From the NCBI GenBank assembly GCA_021030915.1, contig JAGEMR010000017.1, forward strand, positions 62,001 through 126,000: a stretch of 64,000 nt of DNA. Direction: 5' to 3'. Under the pieces are notes generated by a model. It was not told where the DNA came from and made no database searches. It saw only the letters and a list, made by a program, of their open reading frames with translations. This stretch comes from Astrothelium macrocarpum (Eukaryota > Ascomycota > Dothideomycetes > Trypetheliales > Trypetheliaceae). A program made the translations under genes and the position numbers. Position 1 is the first letter of the stretch. Every line of letters begins with the position of its first letter. Below, one piece after another: positions 42,598 to 53,535 of this stretch.

Positions 42598-43919
42598 ATA
42601 CTCGCGTGGCATTCAGGCAAATATCGTCTGAACCGTTGATTGCGGCTCCGCGGAAGGAACTAGAATCGGAAACTCCTGGTAGTCGGTAATCGCTAATTTC
42701 CTCAATATTAGAGCAAACCAAGCCGAAATGATGAGAGACGCGCTCGATGATTCGTAAAAGGCACAGACCTGGTGCTAGGGACGGCAATTCCATGCGCCCA
42801 GACGTCTAGACTCACTCTCATTTGCTTACATATGTGTACAGATACCCTAAGGCTCCTCCCCTGAACGCATTTGGCCTTCCTCTTGACCGTGAGTGTTTTC
42901 ATCCAACCCGTCGCACGGTTATAAAGAACAGCCACTCTGTGGCTTTTGATCAAGCCATGAGCCGAAAGCCTCTGCATCTCTGTTATAGCAAAGTCGATTG
43001 TAATGAATGACCCCTTCAGCGCTATACCGATCTAGGCGGAATCCTCACGTCCGAAAAACTCGAGATCAATGCTTCCTTACCGCACATGCATGACTTGGGT
43101 CATTGATTGAGCATTGCCGTTCTCGTTGGAAACTGCTCGTCACGCCTGAAAATTTGATGGATTGGTTGGCTAGTTCGATCGACACAATTTTGATGAAGCG
43201 ATTTTATGCCCAGACCAAAAGGTAATACAACCGTGAACACGACAGCAATCATTCATTAGTTTGCTCGTGAAAAATTCGAGACTGTTTGATGCATGATGAG
43301 CTTGCGACACTTTAAATCCGCTGCTAATATCCGCACGCTCACGTTGTTTTGAGCAATTTTCAGTATCCACTTGCCTCGTACTTAAGATTGCAGGGCAGTC
43401 TCACGGCGTTATGCGAACCCGCTCAGAAGCGTTAGACTACAGCTTACACCGGTTTTATTCGACTACACAAGCGCAATTCCGCGCTCAAATGTGCTTACTA
43501 TTCAACATCATCATAAGAGCACCGAGTTGCTTACAACATAAACCGGGTCAATGAATGCCAAAATACATACGTACAATAAAACCGTGAAAAGTCTCTTCCC
43601 TCTAGGTCCGCCTTCTTTGATGCAAGTCGTTCTTAACTCCGGCCGTCTCGCATCTCCTACGTCATTAATATACTCCACTTTACGTACCCAACTTATGTAC
43701 CTACCGGCGGGTACCTTAGGTATCTTAGGTAGGTAATGTAGGGATCTCAGAGAAATGGTCACCTCGGTAGTTTTTAAGAAATTTAAACATACTTACGACC
43801 CAGATTCTGTTTTCTCAAATTCATTTTCTCTATTTTCTCCCAGTATTGGCTTCTTGCACGATTGCCCCCCACCCCCCTTTTTTTTACAATTAATTCTCTA
43901 GCACTTGAAGAAAAAAACA
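42598..43919. other. Divergent promoter region between beta-xylosidase and aldo/keto reductase genes
   Basis: The remainder of a 1.66-kb divergent spacer. Near the reductase it contains a TACCTTAGGTATCTTAGG-type repeat (43711-43733) and a C then T homopolymer run (43865-43885) just before the ATG at 43920. No other gene seen. Confidence 0.45.
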
Positions 43920-45070
43920 ATGCAAAAGATTATTAACAAACTCACTGGCGGCAACAGCCTTCCTGAGCATAAGCTTGGGAAAAATGGACCGAAGGTCACC
44001 GCTATGGGCTACGGGGCTATGGGCCTGAGCGCTTTCTACGGTGAAAAGAAGCCAGACGAAGAACGCTTCGCCGTCCTTGATAAACTCTACAACGAAGGCG
44101 AATTATTTTGGGACTCGGCCGATATCTATATGGATAATGAAGATCTCTTAGGTATGAACAACACCCATATCGTGTGACATATCTCGGCCTCTTTTCCAGC
44201 TTGGTGCTCCATAATTGCTTCAAGTCTCAGGCTAAACTATAGCTAGGCCAGTGGTTCAAAAACAACCCAGGCAAACGCGAGCACATTTTCCTTGCCACCA
44301 AATTTGCAAACAGGCGAACCCCAGAAGGCAAGCTTGAGGCTAACTCCTCTCCTGAGTATTGTCGTGAGGCTTGCGAAAAGTCTCTCCAACGCCTTGGACT
44401 ACCATTCGTCGATCTCTACTACGTTCATCGATTGGATGGTAAAACACCTGTTGAAAAGACGATTCGCGAGATGAAGAAGCTACAAGACGAGGGCAAAATC
44501 AAATACATCGGGATGTCTGAATGCAGTGCGGAATCCCTGCGCCGCGCAAGCAAGATCGCCCATATCGATGCCGTTCAAGTCGAATACAGTCCCTTTGCTT
44601 TGGAGATTGAGTCAGAGGAAATCCCCGTGCTCAAGACTGCCCGAGAGCTCGGTACTGCGATTATCGCATACTCACCCATCGGGCGAGGCATGCTGAGTGG
44701 CAAGTACCGAAGTCCAGATGATTTCCCCGAGGGAGACTTTCGAAAGATGGCACCACGATTTTCACAGGAGAACTTCCCAAAGAATCTGAAGCTGGTTGAT
44801 GAGATTGCCGAGATTGCCAAGAAGAAGGGGTGTACTCCTACCCAATTGACGCTGGCATGGTTGATGGCGCAGGGCGATGACATCTTCCCTATTCCTGGTA
44901 CTACGAATATTGAACGCCTAGATGAGAATCTCGGTGCGCTTCATATCAAGATCTCAAAGGATGAGAACGCAGCCATCCGTAAAGCTGCTGAAAATGCAGA
45001 TGTTGCAGGTGGGAGGTACCCTGAGGCTATGAGCGCATTGCTTTATAACGATACCCCCCCCGAAACCTAG
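43920..45070 (+). CDS. Aldo/keto reductase (YakC/pyridoxal-reductase-like group)
   Basis: Two exons, 43920-44151 and 44247-45070 (intron 44152-44246, GTATGA..CTAG), 351 residues. The (beta/alpha)8 oxidoreductase shows VTAMGYGAMGLSAFYG at the start and the catalytic tetrad Asp65 and Tyr70 (WDSADIY), Lys96 (LATKF) and His138 (YYVHRLD). NADPH-binding features include AIIAYSPIGRGMLSGKY and PIPGTTNIERLDEN. It reduces aldehydes or ketones with NADPH; the natural substrate cannot be read from the sequence. No targeting signal, so cytosolic. Start chosen as MQKIINKLTGG. The acceptor could also be the TAG four bases upstream. Confidence 0.92.
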
Positions 45071-45259
45071 AAGGCAGGTACAGGCTTAGGGAACGTTCCC
45101 TTCCATAGATGACCATGATACTCAAAAGCATAGCAATAATTATCTTATCCTCTGTGATCTCAGTGTGATTCATCGTTCATAATCATGTTACATAGAGACT
45201 TGAATCCAGCGCACGCCATGCGACTTTGTCTTCACAATTTCCCCACATTCATCGATCCT

Positions 45260-45824
45260 TCACAATTTCTCTCCATCGCCTTTCCTTCCTGCAAGTCCCA
45301 TGCCCCATTCCCCATCAACCAAGACACACCATCCTTCTGCTCCGTTCCCTCTCAACTTTCTTTTTCCATCCATTCCTCCAATTGCAGCTCGAAATTCTCG
45401 TCGCGCATATTCCATGACTTCATCGTCAAAAGTCCCTGGCTGTAACCAAACCGATTGTATCCCTACTTCTTTCGCTTCTTTCAAAAGTGCAAGTGTGACT
45501 GGTGGAGGAGTAATGACACTGAGCGCGTACTGCGAAGGATCTTGAAGGGCAGCTGGAGTTGAAGTTGTAGGGTACGAGGAGTTAGAAAGTTCAACAGTTG
45601 GGGTTCGAGGGTTCAATGGTGTTGCTGGCAGAGAGTGGAAGAGATACCATGCGAATACTGAGAGAAGAGAATTCGTCTTGATTAACACAGTGATAAAGAA
45701 AGCCGAATGGAGAAGGCATACTCTTATGACCGAACTTGTTGGGATCAGAACTCGCGCCTGCAACGGCGAAGCGTGGGGTGGAAAAGAAGGTGCGGACCGC
45801 AGCTTCCATATCATAATCCGCCAT
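45260..45824 (-). CDS. CoA-binding domain protein
   Basis: Two exons, 45824-45722 and 45657-45260 (intron 45721-45658, GTATGC..TCTCAG), 166 residues. The family fold is a Rossmann-like CoA_binding domain: VRTFFSTPRFAVAGASSDPNKFGHKIFAWYL, then LNPRTPTVELSNSSYPTTSTPAAL, LSVITPPPVTLALLKEAKEVGIQSVWLQPGTFDDEVMEYA. Fungal members are single-domain cytosolic proteins of poorly known function; nucleotide or CoA binding is inferred from the family. It converges on the aldo/keto reductase gene, leaving under 200 bp between their 3' ends. Confidence 0.88.
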
Positions 45825-46076
45825 ATCTCTGAGAGGATGTTGTTTTTTCAGTTGTAAATCAAGATGAAAGATTGCATCCGATCACCTCATAGGATCATGA
45901 CGTAAGCGGGGTAATCGTGGGGTAAGCTGATCTGAGATTCGTCTTCTAATGAGACGATTGGTACATCTTATGTTTGAGAATTCCCGATGGCTTGGAACTG
46001 TTGTATTTAAGCGCCAAGCCCTGCAGAATTGCTTGCAGCGAGCAGCGACGCAGACATCTTAATTTTCACTCTTTTG

Positions 46077-47016
46077 ATGGCAACATTTTCGTACGTCTCT
46101 TGTCATTCCATCCACGGGTTTGGGTTTACGTGCTAATCTGTCCTATACTAGAAAATCGACCTTCTCTCATGCCTCTTACGCTGCCATCCGCCCATCCTAT
46201 CCTCAGTCTTTGTACAATCGCATTCTCTCCTTTCACCATGGGCCTCGAAATGTACTGCTCGACCTTGGTACCGGGCACGGTCTCGTCCCACGCGCTCTTG
46301 CTTCCTCATTCAAACAATTGATTGGCACCGATCCATCACCAGGCATGGTATCCCAAGCGCGCTCTCTAACACCAAATGCGCAGTACCCCAACATCACGTA
46401 CGAAGTTGCCCCGGCAGAAGACATACCTTTCGTGCAGAATGAGAGCGTAGACATGGTCATCGCGGCGCAGTCGGGTCATTGGTTTGACTATCCTCGATTT
46501 TGGAAAGAAATGCGACGAGTGGTTAGATCAGGTGGTAGCGTCGCTTTTATTGGTTATAAAGACCCGGTGTTTGTCGATTTTCCGAAGGCAAGCAGAATCA
46601 TGTTTCAATACGGTTATGATGACCGTGATGATCGTCTGGGTCCTTTTTGGCAACAACCGGGGCGAAGCATTGTTCAAGATCAGTTGAGAAAAGTACAGCC
46701 ACCGCAAGGAGAATGGGATCAGGTTATCAGAGTAGAGTATGAGCCGGGAACAAAAGGGAGGAGAAGCGGAGAGGGCACTCCATTTTTGGAGAAGAGAATG
46801 AAAGTTGGAGAGGTGGTGGAATATATTAGGACATGGAGCAGTTATCATGCATGGCGGGAAGCACATCCTAAAGAAATACCAATCAAGGATGGAGGGCAAG
46901 GGGATTTGTTGGACAAGATGTATGAAGAAATGAAAGAGGCAGAGAATTGGGAAAATGAGGATTTGGAGGTTGACATCGAATGGGGTACATCTTTGGTTAT
47001 GGCCAGAAAAATCTGA
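46077..47016 (+). CDS. Class I SAM-dependent methyltransferase (Crg1/Tmt1-like)
   Basis: Two exons, a 14-nt first exon 46077-46090 (MATFS) and 46152-47016 (intron 46091-46151, GTACGT..ACTAG), 292 residues. SAM-binding motif I is VLLDLGTGHGLVPRAL; further motifs are LIGTDPSPGMVSQAR, VDMVIAAQSGHWFDYPRFWKEMRRVVRSGGSVAFIGY. The HWFD signature resembles trans-aconitate or Crg1-type methyltransferases of fungi. The substrate is unknown. It starts about 250 bp from the divergent CoA-binding gene, so the two may share a promoter. Confidence 0.9.
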
Positions 47017-47323
47017 TTACAACACATGGTTACTCTGTTTACGTCACCAGCATGCCACTTGAATTTGTCATATAACGCCTACGCGCCAGCCTGATATCGT
47101 GTATATATACCCAATTACATGCAATTAAGCTTATTGTAACAACTTTTCTACTTGCATTTTCGTCTACAAGCTTAAAAGTAACACGAGGCTTGCGGATATG
47201 AAAAGAAAATGTTATAGCTAACTGATTGAAAGCGAGCGATCAACCAGACGCCGTGACGTGGTCATGAAAAGTTGCATATGGAGCTAGGTATATATGAAAC
47301 AATCGATTCTAGGTTGTCGTCTC

Positions 47324-48655
47324 CTAGTTGAAAGTTACATGTACCTTTGGCACCGGTGGTATCATCTTTAATTTTGCGAAATCATCAAAAACGTCAAGTA
47401 TTGACTCCGAAGTGTCCACAAAGCCATGCCATCCCAACTTTCGGCTTTTGTCCATACTACCCAATGTTAGCATTGAATGTAGCATTTCACAAAGTCTGCA
47501 CACTCACCTGAAATTCAGTGAAGTTGCTCGACACAAAGTTCCATCAGCGAATCCAAAAACCCTATCTGGGTCCACCAGTTCCTTTTCCTTTAAACCATTT
47601 TCATCTGCCAATTCTCTCCACGCTTTCTTCACATCCTCTTTCTTAGCCCACTCTGCAAGAGTGAACGTCCTCCGAACGGTCCCCTTTCCACCATACTTTC
47701 TCGGAGCAAACCTCGTCTGCATCTCCGTATACCCGCTCTCGGCCGGACCCTCCCAGTCAATCCCATACCAACCCGCCAAGCGCGGCCAAAACGCTTCCCA
47801 TGTAAATGCGCTGCTATCACAGACATTGTAGCGCTGGTTCGCCGGCCCAGAAAGCACCATCCATTCCTCCATGTACGCGTTCATCATCGCACTGCTCATG
47901 TCAGTGCCCAATTGCCAGGACGTAGCGTCCCCGGGGTACCGCAGCGGCTGCTTGAGATGTCGCGATACTGCAGCGTAGACGGCGAGTGGAAAGCAGAGAT
48001 TCATGGCTGCATCAGGAACTGCGCCGAGGATGGCTGCTGGCATGCCAACGTTCCAGCCGACATTGTTTGCGGTGGAGAACTTGAAGAGAGACTCTTCCTG
48101 AGGGTAGTAGAAGTTTGGCTCCAGCTCGACTCGCGGGTCCGTTTCTTCCTGGGGCTGTTTGACTGGGCCAAGATGGATGCCGTAATTCTTGGCGCCGGTC
48201 TGCAGCATGAAGCGAGAGGGTCTGAGCCCGGCAAGAGAGAGTGCGGAGAGGAAATTGTCGAGGAGGAGGGAGTTCAGTCTGACCATCTCATCTGCATCGG
48301 ACCACAGGCCCTGGCCGGGTTTGGGGGGCGGCTGGATGTATGAGTAGAAGAATACATGGTCGACATGTGAAATGCCTGCATCCTTGAGTCCAGCGGCAAT
48401 GTCTTTGGGTTCTTTGAGGAAATCGAGGGGGATATGCTGCGCATTCGAAGGAAGGCCTCCAGCTACTAGAGGTGGCCGTCGGCTCAGGCAATAGATCTTT
48501 GACCAGCGCTTAGGATCTTTGGCTAATACTCGGAGCATGTAGTTACCACTGATGCCATTGGCTCCAGTGACGATTGCCGTCAGGCCAGAGACTTCCGCAG
48601 GGTACGCAGGCAGCCCATGATAGATTCCTTGAGATTGAATTTGCTGCACAGACAT
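47324..48655 (-). CDS. PRISE-like NAD(P)H-dependent reductase (atypical SDR)
   Basis: Two exons, 48655-47508 and 47456-47324 (intron 47507-47457, GTGAGT..GGGTAG), 426 residues. The atypical short-chain dehydrogenase has SGLTAIVTGANGISGNYMLRVL (nucleotide binding), IYCLSRRPP, VDHVFFYSYIQPP, FMLQTGAKNYGIHLGP, FYYPQEESLF and the C-terminal SMDKSRKLGWHGFVDTSESI completed by exon 2. PRISE enzymes (progesterone 5-beta-reductase/iridoid synthase-like) reduce activated enones; fungal relatives are uncharacterised or act in secondary metabolism. No neighbouring pathway enzymes suggest a product. Confidence 0.9.
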
Positions 48656-49652
48656 GACGTTTTGAGAGGCTCTAGATTTTTTCTTAACAAAGGAATTTGA
48701 AGGCTACAGAATTGACAAGTGCAATTTCAAAAGCGGAGAAGTATGAACAGTTTATGATGACGACATGAATCGCCAAGAGACCGTCTATCAGCCAAACTTA
48801 CATATCTATATATAATCACCTTATACCACCAAGATGACAGGCGTAGAGAAAATGTGTACAAATTCATCGCATGCGTAGCTGTTGCGGGGTTGTTTAGTGG
48901 CGTTTTCGTGCCTATGAGGGGCAAAGAAAATTTTCGAGGGCTTTCCCCTACCTACATTGAGAATGGTCTTTCTCAACCCCCTTGGAAGAGCAGGGTAGAT
49001 AGCTTTCAAAAGTTGGTTCTTCTCGGCTATCTTTACATGGGCTCATGTCCGAGAATACCCAAAGCCTGGTTTCGGTTCCGAACAATGGCAGCTGGATCTA
49101 TCGTTTGCAAGTCCACCGTAGGATGGCCCAGATATTCGGCTGGTAGACCGAAGTGTTCAGAATATGTAGATAGCTTTATGAAGTACGATTTTCGTACTAG
49201 GCAACGTCTCACGTTGAGAATTGTCTATCAAGATAATGCCACAGTCGAGTAGCCTCTTTTCCATCCAGTGTTCTTATTCATATAGAGTAGGTGCATAGGT
49301 TCGGGTCCTGTGATCGACATACATTACGAATACAAGTCTTTCAATCTTTTGTACTTGCCGAAATCTGAATTTGCAACCCGATCACTTTATGTCACTCGAG
49401 ATCAGCCCTCGTCAAATCAACCTTGATCGAACTGTGCAACGGAGCCTATATACATACCATGTAAATTCTTCTCCAATCTCGCCCGCCATGAGACTTGATT
49501 TATTTCAACTCGGATAATCTCCTGGCATGACATGATCGACAACCCGTAGAACTACATGCCAAACGTGTCTTGTGTCATCAGCGATAGGCTCAGATAAATC
49601 TTGCTTGGCGTCAGTTTTTGATGACCAGCATCATGAAATCGGTGAGAGAGAC
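48656..49652. other. Intergenic region
   Basis: Promoter of the PRISE-like gene and 3' side of the next minus-strand gene. A plus-strand frame at 48854-49252 looks hydrophobic at its start but lacks an in-frame ATG there and has no family match that I recognise. Confidence 0.4.
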
Positions 49653-50465
49653 TCAAAACCCATTGCGAGCTCTTGGGTCTGGATCCCATTCCTCATTCTC
49701 CGTCCGCTCCATCAGTTCGTGTACCAAGGGCTTCATCATTTCAATATACTCTTCTTCTTTCATTGCCGGCTTTGCGGGTTGGGCTTCTAGGCAAAAAGCT
49801 TCGCCCAAGTCGTCATAACTCCAGCTCCACCATACCTTCTCCAAACTGGGTGGCTCGCAATTGTACCGTCTGTGATGATCCTCCTTCATGATAATTCCAA
49901 CCAGACGATTATACCATGTTTTGAAATGTCCCTTAATATTCGCCCCGTTGCGTACAAAAATGATCTTCCGCACGCCTTCGAGATTGCGAAGTAGTTTGAC
50001 AATTTTGTCTGTGTAATCGCTTGGGTAGTGCCAGTAGGAAGAGCGCGGAAAGACAATTGATAGGGTGTCAAGGCGTAGGGAAGGTATGCCAAAAGGACGT
50101 GTGCCCCAGTAGTGCATAGACTGGAATTGTCGAAGGCCTGCAAGAAAAGTGATTGAACGAACAGATTCCACCTGCTTGGGATGCAGCGCTTTCAATTGGC
50201 GGGAAACATCTGTGAATGTGTCTCTGATTACAAAGGGCGTTCGAGCAATTGCGACACAGCTTGCATCGTAATAGAATTGTCGACAGGTCAGAAGAGGGGC
50301 CATGTTCGATGTCGCTGTGTAGTCATCATCCAGAATGATGCCGCCGGGGCCATTATGGTTGACAAAGCCATCACCACTCAAGTTTGCTTCGAACACATGT
50401 TCAAGGACAGCAACGCGGATCTCAGCTGGAAGATCCAGAAATGTAAGACTTTGGCTTACAGTCAT
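49653..50465 (-). CDS. F-box-like fungal protein, function unknown
   Basis: Single exon, 270 residues. The N-terminus LTFLDLPAEIRVAVLEHVFE is an F-box-like helix pair, followed by the common LLTCRQFYYDA segment of large fungal families of unknown role. The rest (RSITFLAGLRQFQSMHYW, LRLDTLSIVFPRSSYWHYPSDY, LEGVRKIIFVRNG) resembles a poorly formed leucine-rich array. Such proteins may act as substrate adaptors of SCF ubiquitin ligases, but this is inference from the N-terminal motif only. Confidence 0.78.
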   Translation of the reverse strand: MTVSQSLTFLDLPAEIRVAVLEHVFEANLSGDGFVNHNGPGGIILDDDYTATSNMAPLLTCRQFYYDASCVAIARTPFVIRDTFTDVSRQLKALHPKQVESVRSITFLAGLRQFQSMHYWGTRPFGIPSLRLDTLSIVFPRSSYWHYPSDYTDKIVKLLRNLEGVRKIIFVRNGANIKGHFKTWYNRLVGIIMKEDHHRRYNCEPPSLEKVWWSWSYDDLGEAFCLEAQPAKPAMKEEEYIEMMKPLVHELMERTENEEWDPDPRARNGF

Positions 50466-50931
50466 TGCAGATGAAAGATAAAGAGTGAGTTTACGAAGCG
50501 GAAGAAATAGAATCGAACATCAAAATTTTGAGAGATAAGGGAAGCATGTCATCTCAGATAAGTGAACCGACGTCGGCTATCAGGGAGCTCAAGACGATGG
50601 CACCACATGGTCGAGCTATTCATGGAGCTTGTTCCTTGCTCGACCCCTCCCTCCGTCGATCTCCAGTCCGAGGCCGAATCTTCTCCACATCATCTCCAAC
50701 GAGTCAAGCCAACCGATGCCGCTTCTATAGCCCGCATTCGACGGTACTACAGCCCACCTGCATCTAGTACCTGGATCTAGGGATAGACTTTGAAGATTTT
50801 CCTCCAGTCTTTCGTCGTACTTTGAGGCAACATGGACGCAGTCTACGTAATTGAGATGGAATTCTCGTGTAGAAAACAAATCGATACCGCCACGGTAGGT
50901 TATTTCCTCATCCAATCTATCAATTGCCATC
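50466..50931. other. Divergent promoter between F-box-like and carboxylesterase genes
   Basis: 466 bp. A minus-strand frame spanning 50616-51017 overlaps the esterase start and is likely chance. Nothing else seen. Confidence 0.4.
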
Positions 50932-52629
50932 ATGCTTGCTCTCCTCTTGTTGGGTCTTGTCTCGGTCATTGGTGCTGTGTCTCCCCCCTCTGCAAATGTG
51001 AAGAACGGAACATACATTGGTCGGTATGAACCAGGATGGAACCAAGATCTATTTCTTGGAATTCCATATGCTCAACCTCCAATCGGAGATCTACGCTTCA
51101 AATGGCCTCAACAGCTAAACACATCGTTTTCTGAGCCAAGGCAAGCCACAGAATATGGCTACAGTTGCTATCAATATGCAACATCCTTCAATCTCTCTGA
51201 AGACTGTTTGACGCTGAACGGTCAGTATTTTTCTACAAAAACATCCTATACGCATTGGCATGCTTACCTTTGTATAGTCGTTCGTCCATCTGGTTATGAG
51301 AATACCACGCTACCAGTACTAATATGGATTTACGGCGGAGGCTTGTACACTGGTAGCACTGCAGATCCGCAATATAATCTCTCCGGAATTGTGCAAACAG
51401 CTGCAGCTGCCGGCTCCCCCCTTATCGCCGTCAGCATGAACTATCGGTTGGGTGTTTGGGGCTTCTTACAATCGCCTCAGATCCTTGCAGAAGGAAGCAG
51501 TAACGCCGGATTGCTCGATCAGCGCCTCGCCATGCAGTGGGTTAATGAAAATATCGCCGCATTCGGAGGAGACTCGAATCGTGTAACTATCTGGGGAGAA
51601 AGCGCTGGGGCACAAAGCATTGGCTTGCATCTGCATTCTTTCGGTGGGCGAAACGATAACTTGTTCCAGTCTGCTATTCTGGAATCCGGTGGCCCAATTG
51701 GAACTTCACTTGAGCCGTTGGCTTTCTATGCAAGTCCGTTTGAGAACTTGACGCGGACGGTTGGATGCTGGACTGCGAGCAATCAGCTTGAATGTCTTCG
51801 TTCTTTGACGTCGGAACAGCTCTTTAACTCGAACTATAGCGTTACGTGGAACCCCTTGGTCGATGGCACATTCTTGACGGGATATCCAAGCCAACTTATG
51901 GCAAACGGTACATTCATCCACGTGCCTTTGCTAATTGGGGCGAACACGGACGAGGGAATCAGTTTTAGTGTAACAAAATTGGATAACGCAACAGCAATCT
52001 TCAACTCCTTGCTCGATTGGAGGAATTATCAGCTTTCCCCGCCCAGCATACGGGAATTGCTGGATCTATATCCAAATCAGTACCCATTTCCGCCTTACCA
52101 CGACGTCAGTAATGAGACATTTCCGCAGGAGGGATTACAGTGGCGTCGGGATGCTGCGATTGGCGGAGACCTTGTGATCATTGGCCAACGGCGCAAGACT
52201 GCGGAAGAATTCACCAACGGCGGCCTTCCCGTATATTCATATCGGTTCGATACGCAACCTTGGAACGCCACGGCCACTACGGGTGTCCAGCACTTTGTCA
52301 ATGTCGTCTTTAGTTTTCAGAACATAAGCGGGGCCTTGGGACCGCTGCCAGAATTTCAATCATACAAAGATCTGAGTCTACAGATCGGAGAGGCGTATGC
52401 AAGGTTCGTTAGTACGCATGATCCAAACGGAGGAAATGTTGCGAACCTGAGAGGTGGGGCCCTTGGAGGGAGTATGAATCTAACGACTCTTCCAACATGG
52501 CCAAAGTATAATTTGGACCAGCCAGAGAATATTGTCCTTAATTCCAATGGAAGCTTCATAGAGCCGGACACATGGAGAAAGGAGGGAATTTCTTTTATTA
52601 ATACTATCTCAAGAGAGTTGTATTCGTGA
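50932..52629 (+). CDS. Secreted type-B carboxylesterase/lipase
   Basis: Two exons, 50932-51220 and 51278-52629 (intron 51221-51277, GTCAGT..ATAG), 546 residues. It has a signal peptide (MLALLLLGLVSVIGAVS). Alpha/beta-hydrolase hallmarks are FLGIPYAQPPIGDLRF, EDCLTLN (disulphide Cys and type-B motif 2), the oxyanion loop IYGGGLYTG and the nucleophile Ser205 in IWGESAGA. The acid lies in IGANTDEGISF and the likely catalytic His in TGVQHFVNVVF. It would hydrolyse carboxylic esters outside the cell; specificity (lipid, feruloyl or other) cannot be told. Many Asn-X-Ser/Thr sites suit a glycosylated secreted enzyme. Confidence 0.93.
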   Translation: MLALLLLGLVSVIGAVSPPSANVKNGTYIGRYEPGWNQDLFLGIPYAQPPIGDLRFKWPQQLNTSFSEPRQATEYGYSCYQYATSFNLSEDCLTLNGQYFSTKTSYTHWHAYLCIVVRPSGYENTTLPVLIWIYGGGLYTGSTADPQYNLSGIVQTAAAAGSPLIAVSMNYRLGVWGFLQSPQILAEGSSNAGLLDQRLAMQWVNENIAAFGGDSNRVTIWGESAGAQSIGLHLHSFGGRNDNLFQSAILESGGPIGTSLEPLAFYASPFENLTRTVGCWTASNQLECLRSLTSEQLFNSNYSVTWNPLVDGTFLTGYPSQLMANGTFIHVPLLIGANTDEGISFSVTKLDNATAIFNSLLDWRNYQLSPPSIRELLDLYPNQYPFPPYHDVSNETFPQEGLQWRRDAAIGGDLVIIGQRRKTAEEFTNGGLPVYSYRFDTQPWNATATTGVQHFVNVVFSFQNISGALGPLPEFQSYKDLSLQIGEAYARFVSTHDPNGGNVANLRGGALGGSMNLTTLPTWPKYNLDQPENIVLNSNGSFIEPDTWRKEGISFINTISRELYS

Positions 52630-53062
52630 AACTAGCCAGCTAATCAAGGTTTGGTGCAGCTGCAATTGAGGAAATACTCCAATTTTAAATTAGTAGGCAG
52701 TATTTGTCATTTCATTTTGTAACGAAACTCTGCGTGTCCAGCAGAGCGAGAGAATAGCAAATTTGTAAAACCAGTCATGTGCCGGTATCATGCAGGGCTT
52801 GGCATATTCCTGAACCAGAGGCGCTGCTTACCGCGCCAAGTACTGTATTACCCGTAGCAAGGCAGCCATTTACATCACCTTTAAAATATTTAAATTGCTT
52901 AGCTACGCACCTTAATATCGACAATCGAATCTATTTTGCTTCTGTTGCAAAAAGCATTGACCAGGCCATATCTGAATCTAACATTTGGAAAAGGTATGCC
53001 TTTCGAGACTGGATTCGGTGGCGCTGCCTCGCGGCAAATGTCGAACACAGGCGCGATTGCAT
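52630..53062. other. Intergenic region
   Basis: AT-rich 3' side of the carboxylesterase gene; probably also contains the unresolved first exon or promoter of the acylphosphatase-like gene that follows. Confidence 0.4.
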
Positions 53063-53535
53063 TTAAAAGAAGAGTATGTCATGTAGCTTCAAAGACATGC
53101 GAAATGAATAGTGACCAACGAGATCTAGATTCGTTTCAGAGTGCAAGGCAACTTTACAGAAAGGGATGTCCGGTAAGCAAGCCTTCCTGGAATCTTCGTC
53201 ACGCAAGCGATAATAGGAATCTAAACCAATGCAGAGACCTAATTGCAGACATCGCATTGCGGCTGCATATTTCTGGATTCGTAAAGACCGGCTCGAATGG
53301 CTTAGTGAGCTTTGCGCCCTAAACTTTCATTTCAACGTGATCTTATTGGATTTAGCCAGAAGGCGAAGCACAAGGAGACGAAGGCAAATTGAACGACTTT
53401 ATCCAACGCGTCAAAGGCGGCCTTCCGGTAGGAGAAGTAACGGGCCTCGAGTGCACGGAAATAAATGCAAGGCATCAAAGTCTACTGACCGAATACAAGA
53501 TCAAGTTCTTTGGAGGAGGCTTCGAGGTCATGTAG
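53063..53535 (+). CDS. Acylphosphatase-fold protein, copy 1 (5' exon unresolved; catalytic residues missing)
   Basis: Supported exons are 53140-53172, 53235-53304 and 53356-53535 (stop TAG), preceded by an exon ending at 53073 (donor GTATGT) whose ATG I could not place. The joined product contains VQGNFTERDVRDLIADIALR, LHISGFVKTGSNGLPEGEAQ, then GDEGKLNDFIQRVKGGLPVG and ends in FGGGFEVM. The EGEAQGD stretch, the GFV turn and helix positions fit the acylphosphatase fold. The family's catalytic Arg (in GVxFR) and Asn (in VxN) are absent: the loop reads QGNFTER and the second site reads KT. It may therefore not hydrolyse acylphosphates. Splice sites are intact, so it could still be expressed; an old pseudogene is also possible. 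Confidence 0.55.

Noticed and set aside
43920..48655. Possible secondary-metabolite cluster (reductase, methyltransferase, PRISE-type reductase)
   Set aside because: There is no backbone enzyme (PKS, NRPS, terpene synthase), no transporter or local regulator, and a housekeeping-type CoA-binding gene sits among them.
48854..49252. Hydrophobic-start plus-strand frame resembling a small secreted protein
   Set aside because: The frame opens at GTG; the ATG two bases upstream is in another frame, and the rest has no secreted-protein Cys pattern.
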